Of a stretch of 64,000 bases of DNA, positions 10,831-21,700 are shown piece by piece. The position numbers were made by a program, and so were the translations under genes. How positions within the stretch are numbered: position 1 is the stretch's first letter; every line of letters begins with the position of its first letter. This DNA is from Plenodomus lindquistii (taxonomy: Eukaryota > Ascomycota > Dothideomycetes > Pleosporales > Leptosphaeriaceae): assembly GCA_025504975.1 (NCBI GenBank), contig JANUWI010000002.1, forward strand, positions 248,001 to 312,000. Direction: 5' to 3'. Below the pieces are notes generated by a model, which saw only the letters and a program-made list of their open reading frames with translations, was not told the DNA's origin and did no database searches.

Positions 10831-12821
10831 CAAAAGGCGGCTCATTTTGTAGCCTCTCTTAAGGTCTACAAGTCCGCTATACAAAGCTTTTTGTCAATCC
10901 CTACAGGTGAAAAGTTATAAGCCAACCCAAGTTTTCATGCTTAGGTCTCCTCATCAAGGTCCCGAGCAGGAATAGCAGGTCACTTGTTAAACTTATCTAA
11001 AAACCTTGTATAAAGGCATTGCTGGCCGAGTCTGTAGCTACACAATAAGCTACCTTTCGTTAGGATTGGACTTGGTTTGATAGAGATATCGAGGTTTCTT
11101 CGATCCCGAATGTGGAGACCCATTTGCCAGCCTAGTAGTGGACGCCAGAAGCACTTATACCTTCGTGTGCACGACTGGTGGCCTGTCCGACCTCATTGCT
11201 CAACAAGCAAACAGCACTCAGCAGTATGTTGTCGACACGGAATTTCACGCGGAGCGCCAGGGGGCTATCTATCAGCATCCACTCCGCCCCGCGATGGTCG
11301 GCCCGCAACCCCTTCACGACATACCCGTGCCCACCTCCTTTGCAGACTGGTTGACCATCGCAGCTTTCATACGGAAATGCGCCCTCTACATGCTCAATCG
11401 TCAGCCAACACGAGTCATCCTCGCCATACGCCAGGACAAAAGCATAGGGACACGGGATTTCGAAGACTGTGTACGGAGTGCTGTCAAATTTCATAATTTA
11501 ATGTGACGCAGTAGCTCTCAGTCTGAGGTGAGGCTCACAGGACTACGTATGCACCTAACGTACGACGATATACGTCTTCAGGAAATGTATAGCTCGCTAG
11601 GATTCAAAAAGATGTACGCACAATGACGGCACTGGATGATCTGAACGAGCGGAATCGGGACCGGGTGGCGGACAACAAAATGGCACTACGTTTTTAGGAT
11701 GACATGTACTTCGAGTATGTACGAGCGCAGCCCATGTTGATGGTGCCACACTCTACAAGACCGAGTCGCTGAGAGAGGCTTGTGAGGAACAGATCCGGGT
11801 ATGAAGGTACGCGGTTGAGGGCCGTTGCCGGCAAAGTCATGATCACTGGAGACTCAGATTCTGTAACTTACGGCGTGAGATATGCCTTTGCCTTCCTACG
11901 TAGGTATCGAGATACGTGCAGAGAGAATGTATTCTAGTCAGTCTGTAGGCATCAGCAGTCTTGGTTACATACCTGTCCGTAGAACTTTCGATACAAAGGA
12001 TCGTGTTTACTAAGTCACCAAAGTCACAGGCGCCATCTGTTGTAGCTAACAAACCACCTTGAAAAGTTTACTAAAAGCGATCAGATCATACGTCTATTCT
12101 CTACAAGTAAGAAAGGATACAATTTAATGACCTTAGTGTCTCGGATACCTCCCTGCTGCTGTAAAGGATCAAGCATTATACTATTGACGTAGGATAGAGA
12201 CACAAGAAGAACGAGCTATGAAGCCATATTCAATACCAATCATCGTACAATCTGTAACGAAGTCAGGCGTTGTAACGACAAGCCTCGGAGCAAGTCGAAG
12301 CGGGCTCGATATCTTCCACTCGCCTGCACTTTTCTTTCCGGGAACAGCAGGCTCCATCGTGATCTCATCTCCCTTTGCCAACGCCCTTCCACACAAGCAA
12401 CGACACGACTTAGCCGAAAATGTGGTTTCTAGAATCCCAAGATGGGCGACACTTTACACGCGATGCATCGACCGTCAGCTCAAGGATATCCGTGTCCGAC
12501 CAGAGGCCGAAATGCACAGAAAAGTGGGGTACGCTAACTACATTTGGAGCGAGAGTCCCCCGGCACGATTCTTATCGCGTAGATAGCCACGCCAAAAGTT
12601 CGCGACTTGACAAGTTGAAATGTTTGTAGGGAATGCAGCGATGGCTGATTGGAAGACCGCTGTATACCGATCGGATGAGAGATCTCGGTATACAATTGGC
12701 AAGCCGGGTCATGTGTTTCGCGATAGACGTCGCCTCTGCGGTTCTATAAGACCCCGCTGGACCCTTGCTGCAGCTCAACTTCCCCTCTTCTCTAACAGCA
12801 TCACTTGAGGTCTACGGAAAG
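10831..12821. other. Non-coding or unresolved stretch upstream of amine oxidase
   Basis: Two open frames of about 120 codons occur here (11138..11506 plus with an overlapping minus frame 11132..11494, and 12218..12586 plus), but neither shows a recognisable motif or intron context, so they are not annotated. The stretch has lower GC than the neighbours and may be a decayed region continuing the adjacent pseudogene. Confidence 0.4.
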
Positions 12822-15089
12822 ATGGCGCTCGATCGATTGAAGCAAGCTGCATCTCATCTCACGGGTATTGGAGCACCACCACATCCATTTGATCCTCTTA
12901 CTGGGCCTGAGATTGAGCGAGCTGTTGCCATCATCCGCACAGAGCACAGCGAGGTCTTCTTCAATGCAGTTACATTGCTGGAGCCGCGGAAGGCGGAGAT
13001 GATGCTATGGATCAAGGATCCCGAGCACACAACACGGCCGCACCGAGTGGCTGATGTGGTCTGCATTGGCCGCGGAAGCAAGGTCTACGATGGGCATGTC
13101 GACTTAGACGAGGGCAAGATTCTGAGCTGGGAGCTGACAGATGGTGTACAGCCTCTTGTAAGTGGTTAAAACTCTGTGGCTCAATGGAAGTGCTCACAAT
13201 GAAACACAGATCACAATGGAGGACCTGCAGATTGTAGAAACGATTGTGCGAAAAGACCCCAAAGTCATCGAACAGTGTGGGCTCATTGGTATACCACCAG
13301 AAGATATGCACAAAGTGTACTGCGATCGTAAGTCTCTGAGATCTATGTAATTTTTGCTAGCTGACTGGGAATAGCCTGGACAATTGGCTATGACGAGCGT
13401 TTTGGCACAAAAGTTCGCCTGCAGCAAGCCCTGATGTACTACCGACCTCATCCAGATGACAGCCAGTATACATATCCCCTGGACTTCTGCCCCATTTATA
13501 ATTCGGATACCCAGGAGATCATTCACATTGACGTTCCACCGGTTCGAAGACCACTGAACCAGGCGCCACCTAACAATTACCATGCTGCGGCGATTGAGGC
13601 GGAAGGCGGTTTCCAAACCGGCCTGAAGCCGATCAACATTACGCAGCCTGAGGGTGTCTCGTTCAAGATGGATGGACGATACATCTCTTGGGCCAACTGG
13701 AAGCTGCACATCGGCTTCAACTACAAAGAGGGCATGGTCCTCTCTAACATTACATTTAATGACAAAGGCACGTTGAGAGACACTTTCTGGAGATTGTCGC
13801 TTGCGGAGATGGTTGTTCCGTACGGAAACCCCGAGCATCCGCATCAGAGGAAACACGCTTTTGATCTCGGCGAGTACGGCGGTGGCTACATGACCAACTC
13901 CTTGAGTCTTGGATGTGACTGCAAGGGCTCGATTCACTACATGGATGCCGCATTTGTCAACCGCGCCGGCCAAGCGACGACCATCAAGAACGCTATCTGC
14001 ATCCACGAAGAAGATGCCGGCATCCTTTTCAAACACACTGACTTCCGCGATGACAGTGTGACCGTCACTCGCGCCCGCAAGCTAATCATTTCGCACGTCT
14101 TCACAGCCGCCAACTACGAGTACTGCGTATACTGGATTTTCCATCTAGACGGAACGATTCAGCTCGAGATCAAGCTCACTGGTATCTTGAACACTTATGC
14201 AATGCTTCCCGGGGAGGATTTGAAGGGCTGGGGTACGGAAGTCTACCCTGGAGTCAACGCACACAATCACCAACATCTGTTCTGTATGCGGATAGACCCC
14301 AACATCGACGGCCCAAACAACACCGTCTTCATGGTAGACGCAGCGCGCGGCGACGGTGAGGTTGGCAGCGAAGAGAACAAGTATGGCAATGCGTTCTATG
14401 CAAAGAAGACGAAGCTCAGTACCCCTGAGCAGGCGGCTACAGATTACAATGGCGGCACAAGCAGGACATGGGAGATGTGCAACGAGAGCAAATTGAATCC
14501 ATACAGCAAGAAGCCAGTATCGTACAAGTTGGTCAGCAGAGAGGTGCCCGATCTACTGCCCAAGCCCGGCAGTCTCGTCTGGAAGCGTGCTGGATTTGCC
14601 AGACACGCTGTGCATGTTACGAAATGTAAGTCCTGATCTCTTCGACGCTCCGACGTTGCTATCTATACTAATGATCGACAAGACAACGATGGGCAACTCC
14701 ATCCCGCTGGTCGTCACGTGCCGCAGACATCCGGCGAACCATCCCAAGGTATCCCTGCTTGGATCGCTGCCAATCCTACGGAGAACCTGGTAGACACCGA
14801 TGTTGTTCTCTGGCACACATTCGGCATCACGCATTTCCCAAGTCCCGAGGACTTCCCCATTATGCCTGCAGAGCCAATGACGTTGCTGTTGCGGCCACGG
14901 AACTTCTTCACGAGGAATCCATGTCTTGATGTTCCACCCAGTCACTGCACTGTGCCTAGTGGTGTTAAGCAAGGTGGAGGCTTGGTGGATAAGATTAGCA
15001 AGCTTGCGTTTGGGGAGAGGGAAAAGGAGCCGGCGCCATTGCCTGCGTCGAGTTGTTGCTCAGATGAGAAGTTTGGCGCTGGGGTATGA
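12822..15089 (+). CDS. Copper-containing primary amine oxidase
   Basis: Four exons: 12822..13157, 13210..13327, 13375..14625 and 14683..15089, coding 703 aa, the usual length for fungal copper amine oxidases. The enzyme converts primary amines to aldehydes with H2O2 and NH3, often to use amines as nitrogen source. The topaquinone tyrosine is in ANYEYCVYW (about Y399). The copper ligands are the HxH in HNHQHLFCMRID (about H450/H452) and the His of GITHFPSPEDFP (about H619). The conserved LGCDCKGSIHYMDA segment is present. All four exons join in frame. No signal peptide is seen; the last residues (DEKFGAGV) show no clear peroxisomal SKL-type signal. All key residues are intact. Confidence 0.96.
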
Positions 15090-15585
15090 TTTGTGAACTG
15101 CTCTGGTGATAGTATGATAATGTAAATATAACGAACGTTCTATTCCCTCATACTCTATCTTGTGAGATCGGCTTACCCGTTTCGGTATGTCGCACATCCT
15201 TTAGACTGTTTCGCGTACTGCATGGCAAGCTTGTAAGAATGCGCCTTTCGTACGATTTCTGGGCGGACAGGATTCATGACATGTTTCCAGTCATCAAATG
15301 CTAGTTCGGATGAAAAGGCAGGGCCACACGAGGAGAAGGGAGTTTTGTGAGAGCGAACACTAATGACGTCTTCCCCCCACGCGAACTAACGTCAAACCCG
15401 AGGCCCAAGCTTCGTCAACATGACTGCGTCTTTTCGCTGCCCGCCGTGATAGACGTCTCTACCAATCTGCGATGACAATCATAGACCCGTGAGAAACAAC
15501 ACCAAGGCATATCGTAGTATGCTCCCATAGACACATAATCGAGAATGTACCCGCGATCGCCATACATCCACCACCCACGTCCGCA
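15090..15585. other. Intergenic, amine oxidase to carrier
   Basis: 3' UTR plus promoter. No additional gene or RNA signal was seen. Confidence 0.5.
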
Positions 15586-16679
15586 ATGCCCCGCGCCTTC
15601 CCGCCTGTAGAGGTCAACGACAACACTCCGAGAAAACCTGCTCAAGCTATTGCGCCACGAAAAGCACTCTCCGCCTCCCTAATCGAAAGTGTCGCCGGCT
15701 TCAGCGCTGGCGTCGTCTCATGTCTGGCCGCGCATCCGCTCGACCTGCTCAAGAACCGCTTACAACTCAACACCAAAAGTCGGTCGCGACCCGGTGATTC
15801 GTTCCGCATCCTACGCAACGTGATTCGTGATGAAGGTGGAGCAAAAGCGCTGTATAGAGGGCTATGGCCAAATTTACTTGGGAACAGCTTGGGCTGGGGC
15901 TTCTATTTTCTCTTCTACGGGAATTTGAAAGAAATGTTCCAGAAGAGAAGACGGCACGGGGAACTACTGGGCAGTGCAGAGTTCTTCTCTGCTAGTATCA
16001 TTGCTGGTATGGCAGATTCGAGTGTCTCTCAGCAGAACGGCTGACATTGGTCGACAGGACTTCTTACAGGTGCCTGCACAAATCCCATTTGGGTCGTCAA
16101 AACACGCATGCTCGAGCGCGGCGCAAACCACCCTTCCGCGTACAAATCAATGACCTATGGCCTTCGTCATGTCTACGAGACTCGCGGTCTGAAAGGGCTG
16201 TGGGCTGGCTTCATTCCGTCTTCGCTCGGCGTACTGCATGGCGCGGTCCAATTTAGTATCTACGAAAATATGAAGAAGCACCGGGGTGGGCAAGTCGGTG
16301 GACAAGACAAGCTAAGTAACTGGGAATACGTATACATGAGTGGCGGAAGCAAGCTGCTTGCGGGCGCAATCACGTACCCGTATCAGCCGATCCGAGCACG
16401 ATTACAGCAATATGATGCGGCGAAGCAGTATACTGGGCTGTGGGATGTGCTGAGGAAGACGTATATGAACGAGGGGTTCCTGGCGTTTTACAAAGGGTAA
16501 GCTCAAGATGGTGAGACGGTGGTAGTTGGGAAGCAGTACTAACAATGTCCAGTGTCATCCCGAACACGCTTCGCGTCATCCCGACGACGATTGTCACGTT
16601 TCTTGTCTACGAGAACACAAAGTTGTATTTGCCCAAGGTCTTCCAGGAAGACGAACATCTAAGCCATGATGAAGATTAG
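15586..16679 (+). CDS. flx1: Mitochondrial carrier, FLX1/folate-FAD transporter type
   Basis: Three exons: 15586..16006, 16058..16496 and 16553..16679, total 328 aa. It has the three tandem repeats of the SLC25 family with signatures AHPLDLLKNRLQ, TNPIWVVKTRM and TYPYQPIRARLQ. The PIW in the second signature and the PYQPIRAR in the third match the FAD/folate carrier branch (yeast Flx1, human SLC25A32), which brings FAD across the inner mitochondrial membrane. The introns are 51 and 56 nt, the second with a clear CTAAC branch. Substrate is inferred from the subfamily signature only. Confidence 0.9.
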
Positions 16680-17181
16680 ATTTTTTGGGTCTTTCTTACC
16701 GTGCAAAGTGCAGACGCGTCCAGGCTGTCCCCCATGGAGCTTACAAAAAGATTAAGCGGCATGATCCTGAAGCGGAGCAGAGATACAGGCACGGACGCGT
16801 CGTGAGTTGCCATCCGAATTTTTTTGCGTTCCAGCAAACGCTGTGCGGTGCCCAGCATCACCCAGTACGCGTTCTCAGGGTATCCGTTGTGCTTTCACAC
16901 TGCTCCGCGCTGCCTAGGCAACGAGGTGAAGGCGTTACGGTCAGCACCTATTGTGACCGAATGATCAAAGCTTGGTACAAACTCACGTGCAGGAAGGCGG
17001 TGCTGGCTTTCACCTTGACAACAACCTATCAGGTATATCATACGCTTTCCCTGGCAAAGACTGTCAGAATACCCGCGCACAGTCACAAACTCAAGGTCAA
17101 TCCACAGCAATCTTCCACAACTCTTCAAGTCTATACTCGTGTAGGCTAATCACTGCACTCACAACGACGAACCGCGCAGAC
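16680..17181. other. Intergenic, carrier to coiled-coil gene
   Basis: Open frame continues upstream from the next gene through this stretch but without an ATG in a good context near its beginning; treated as 5' UTR/promoter. Confidence 0.45.
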
Positions 17182-18666
17182 ATGGAGCCAATTTCTGAGA
17201 AACTCCGCCTGACGCGCGCATTAACCATCCAGAATTTATTTGGGTCTACTGGATCATTCAAGTCCGAGACCTCCGCCGCATCGACCCGCATGCGAGATAT
17301 CACTACCCGTACTTCAGGAGGTATACATCGGCTACTACACAAGGCACATCGCACTCGCGAGCCGCATCTCACCATCGCAACCCCACCGTCTTCGTCGACT
17401 TCCATCAAGAGCCCACTACCAATCACCAACCTGGCCAAGGCGTTCGCGGATGCCCTGACCTTTCAGCGGCTGAGCGACTTCCTCGTATGGATGCTTTACT
17501 ACGATGCTGTTGATCTGCCAGAGTCTCCAGAGTCTTGGTATTCCGAGACTGACCGCGTGGAGATGCGTGGCTGGGTGGCTCTTGGCGAACACCTAACAAC
17601 TCGCGATGAGACGGGCTACGGTTTCGATCTCATCGTGCTGGACTCCATCTGCGACCGTGCCGGGCTCGATAGGAAGCTCGTCCAGAAGTTGTTGGTGCAG
17701 TTCGCCGACCCCCAAAAGATGGTGTACTCTCAAGTCGCCCTTGCGGTACACGGAGCCAAGGCCGAACACAGCTCGCTTTTGTCGGCTCTGGAACACGTTA
17801 AGGTGAAGCTTCACGAGCTGTACAAACTATGCATTCATCTCAAACCTACAAATGGGTCGGTCTTCCAGGCTCATCACACTGCAACTGAGCAGCGTCTCCG
17901 CGGATATCTACACCTTGTTATCGGTCCACGCGTCAAGGCTGTTCGTTCAGGTACCCTGATTATCACCGCTGCCACTTCCGAGCACATAAACGACGAGGTC
18001 CTAGCGGGCATCAAACTGAACTACTACTTCGAAGCCATGCAGCAACCGCGCGTCGTGCCCTACGCACGCTATGATATCCCGCCACAGTCGCCAAAGTCGC
18101 CACTAGATTTCCCAGCCTCTGGCTACATCGGTCTGGAATTAGAGCACGCACGCAAAACCGCTCTCAAATTGACAGAAGCCAACCAGGCGCTCCGACAGCA
18201 AATGGCCGATCTGCAGCACCGCAACGAAATCCTCGTAGCCTCCAACGAGAAGTTAGCACTCAAGGTTTCGAAGTTGGGTCGCATGCAGCCGCCAGAGTAC
18301 GTGCACATTCGTCAGCCGTCATCGGCTGGGAACTGGATTGCGGAGAACAGCGCTGCTGCGGCTCACGGGCAGGAGACACCCTTGGCCATAGCCGCTCCCC
18401 AAGACACCCCATACTGTCCGCAGACTCCTTCGCACAAGCCCTCTCTATCACAAGAATGCATTGAGCCTGTGAACTTGACTGACAAGTATGGCGAAATCTT
18501 TGAGGGCTTGACTATTGAGTCGCCCTCTGCATTCCGTCTGGCTGATCTGGATAAAGATCCTGAGCGACACTTCAGACAGTCGTCGTCGACGACGACGACT
18601 GGTGCTGGGCGAAGGCGGGGCTCGGCGTTTACGGATGGAATGAATCATGGCTTTGGGACGGTATAG
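17182..18666 (+). CDS. Hypothetical protein with C-terminal coiled coil
   Basis: Single exon, 494 aa. The start at 17182 (GACATGGAG) was chosen over upstream frame extension because it is the first ATG with a reasonable context after a leader-like sequence. Residues about 85-300 form a well-composed globular region, including ALTFQRLSDFLVWMLYYDAV and GLDRKLVQKLLVQFADPQ. A leucine-heptad coiled coil (about 315-375) follows, and a Ser/Thr-rich tail contains an SSSTTTT tract coded by a GTC/GAC palindrome. No known domain recognised. It is convergent with the combined E2/E3 gene. Confidence 0.7.
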   Translation: MEPISEKLRLTRALTIQNLFGSTGSFKSETSAASTRMRDITTRTSGGIHRLLHKAHRTREPHLTIATPPSSSTSIKSPLPITNLAKAFADALTFQRLSDFLVWMLYYDAVDLPESPESWYSETDRVEMRGWVALGEHLTTRDETGYGFDLIVLDSICDRAGLDRKLVQKLLVQFADPQKMVYSQVALAVHGAKAEHSSLLSALEHVKVKLHELYKLCIHLKPTNGSVFQAHHTATEQRLRGYLHLVIGPRVKAVRSGTLIITAATSEHINDEVLAGIKLNYYFEAMQQPRVVPYARYDIPPQSPKSPLDFPASGYIGLELEHARKTALKLTEANQALRQQMADLQHRNEILVASNEKLALKVSKLGRMQPPEYVHIRQPSSAGNWIAENSAAAAHGQETPLAIAAPQDTPYCPQTPSHKPSLSQECIEPVNLTDKYGEIFEGLTIESPSAFRLADLDKDPERHFRQSSSTTTTGAGRRRGSAFTDGMNHGFGTV

Positions 18667-18743
18667 TCTGTTGGGGGTGAGAATTTGGGAAACGTGGGAG
18701 AAGATGCAGTAGGAGGCGCTGGTTACGCGTAGAGATTCGTCCC

Positions 18744-21700
18744 CTAGCCCATGATCTCTACACGCCACTCCTCACGTGTCTTGCGAGCATGCTTTGCTAT
18801 GCTCTCCTGCGCCTTCTCCTTAAAGCTCACCTCATTCCAGTGATAGTCCAGCGTGACCACCGCGTTGATCGGATCGCTCACTTCCGGCACTAGAAGGAGT
18901 GAGTAGACAGTGTCGATCACGTCTTTGATTGAAGTATCAACAGTCCAGTTGCGATCGAAGATGGAATGGCAGATACGTCCATGGCGATTGATGTTGGGAT
19001 GGTAGATGGGTGTGATGAAGCGCGCCTGGGGAGCGAACATCGGGTAGCCATCTCCCATCTCTACGTAGAGTAGGAACGTTCCACCGGTGTAGGTACTCTC
19101 GGGAGGACCTAGTCAACGATATGAGTAAATGCAATCTCATCAATATTGTGTACATGACACATACCTTGCATCACGACCTTCCAGAGACCCATGTTGGACT
19201 CGCAGATGTAGACATCATAGTGTGGGTGCGTCCGTGCTCCGGAATTACGGATCTCATTGTGGATCCTGTTCAGACGAAGATTGCTGTCTGCCCGGCTTCC
19301 AGTGGGAGCTCCAGATCTCGCAAATTGCCCAAGTTCAATGAAGGTTTCGTTGAGACCGGGAAGCTGCTTGCGTTCGGGAATAGAATCTTCAGTGACACGC
19401 TGAACACGAATTTCCCGAAATGCTTGCCGAAATGCGGCAATACTGGGATTGCGACCAAAGTCCGTGCGAATCGTACGCTGCCTACCTGGCACCTGATCTG
19501 GACGCTCCAGTAGAGACAAGACAGGCTCCAGCTCACAAATTGCCATAGCCTCATCCAGAGTCTTTGGCTCGAAGATGAGCCCTCCAGTCAGATAGCTGAG
19601 GGTTTTGAGGTCGCTGTTGTTGTCCTCTCCGAGTATGAAAGAATCCACGCTGATCTTACTGCGTATGAGAGTTGAGGACAGTGTTCTCGCATTATGCGTG
19701 GATTTGTTATCCTTGCCATCGGAGATGAATATGATTCGCAGTTTTGCAACCGGAAACTTCTTTGCGTAGTGCTGCATCTGGTCCTGGGCGAGCGCAAGAC
19801 TATCCCACAGTGCTGTGTCTCCGTAGGCTGAGGGGTTATTGAGCTTGTGTCGAAATTTCTCAACGGAAGGAGTGATCTTTTGTACAACTGACGCCTTTGA
19901 TCCGAATTTTATTAAGCCGACGTAAGTTTGGAAGTTATATGCTAGGAGTCGATTGATGTACGCATCGAACTGTTAAAGAATTAGTAGACTAGTCTAGATA
20001 AGCATGCAAAATCCTCAGAGCTCACCATCTGTTCAAAAATATCCAAGCGACTGGCAGTGTCTGAGTGGATCCGGTCAGGTTCAGGTGCGACGTCCAGAGA
20101 GATTTTCAACACGAGGGTGGAATTCCATTCTCCAGAGGTACTGTCTGAGTCGGGATCTTCATGTTTGTCGAGGCAAGACTCCTCAAGAAGCGTTCCGGTG
20201 GCATAGTACGAGGTGAAAAATCTCGAAAGTGGTCCTGAATACTCTTCACATGTGTAGCCTCGAACATGGGCGTCTCCTGTGGATCTCAGGTTGTGCCAAA
20301 CTATGAGCGGCTTTTCGACAGGGGTGAAGGCATGTTTGGAGAACTTTTGACGATAGTATCGAAATATGACCGATCCAAGTGATTTCGTGGTGTTACTCGG
20401 CTCCCAGTACGCTACCTCGACCCGTCCGTATGACTTTCCATAAACCTTGATAAGGCAAAGCTCCTCTGTCTCGCTTCCAGTATTATCAGACCTCCTGGGA
20501 TTTTGAAATTGGACGATGAAGACAGGATGAGCAACATCTATGATGTTTCCTATGGTATTTTGTGTATTAGCAATCTTCGCGTTCTTGTGCTGTAACTCGA
20601 AGTTGGTATAACGTCCTTTAGTCAGACGGAAGGCAACCTCCCATAGCTCCTGTGCTGTCACATCCCGCGGTAAAGCCAGGATAGAGTCACCTACTGGTGA
20701 CTTGAAGAGCACTTGAAGCGTCTGTGAGCGTCTGGACGGTAGGCCATACTTCGAAGTGATGTCCGACGCATTAAGATAGCCGGTTATTGCAGCCTTCTTC
20801 TCCAAATCAGGACGCAGATCGAGGCTCTGTAGCACGAGGTTAGTAAGAGGTGAGGTTTCATTTGTCTGGAACCATCGGTCAATGTTCTGTCGATCGTAAG
20901 TGAAGTCGTCCACTGTGATCACGGGATCCTCCATTAGCTCGTTGCTGATATGACAACAGTATTTGCGAGGAATCTCAAAGACCGACGACGCATGCGCGGA
21001 GCTCTCTGCTGCTTTGTAGACCTTGGGAACTTCGTCTCCAGACTTCCAGGCTAGCGGATTGGGACCAGAGGAGCCATTGTCGAGAGATATCACAAAGCAG
21101 GCACAAAGGAGCATTTTGTGCTTCTGCAGACGTGATTTCAGGTTCCGAAGCGTGGCCAGAGCGCGTTCCAACGGCACTGATAATGTCCGAAAAGCGTAGT
21201 GACTGTGGCGTTGTTGAAGGGTTTCCAGTTCCTTGCTCTTAGCCTTGATCTCCTGTTCGTGCACTTGTGTAAGGATTTGAATAACTTTTTCGGCATTTTG
21301 ACGACGATGGAAATCATCTCGGCCTGTATTCACAATGGCGAGAAAGTCACTGTATGACTCGTGCGCTTTCAGGTATTCTATGTACTGTCAGCGACCAACG
21401 CAGCGGGTTTCGACCACAATTTCGTACCTTTGAGCTCATCCGGAGTAGGCAAATGGTAGGCAGCGTTTTCGGTGCTACTGAACTCACGCTTGTTCGCTTG
21501 AGACTGTATATTGAGTCGTAGGCGCTTGTCGTCATCTTCGTTTGTCTGCAAATCGGTGAAGTCACAGCGATCACCCATGCTGCTGCTGAGATCAACACAA
21601 AACATGGTGATTTCATCAGGATCGATAGCTTTCCGATGATGATCTCCGTACGCTTCGAAGATCAAGGTTCCGTCAGCAGTACGCCGCGCCAGGATAGGCT

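Noticed and set aside
11132..11506. Overlapping 120-codon frames on both strands
   Set aside because: Neither has a recognisable motif, splice context or start context better than the other. They cannot be supported as genes.
12218..12586. 122-codon plus-strand frame
   Set aside because: Composition is plausible but there is no family motif and no neighbouring exon. It is left as unresolved.
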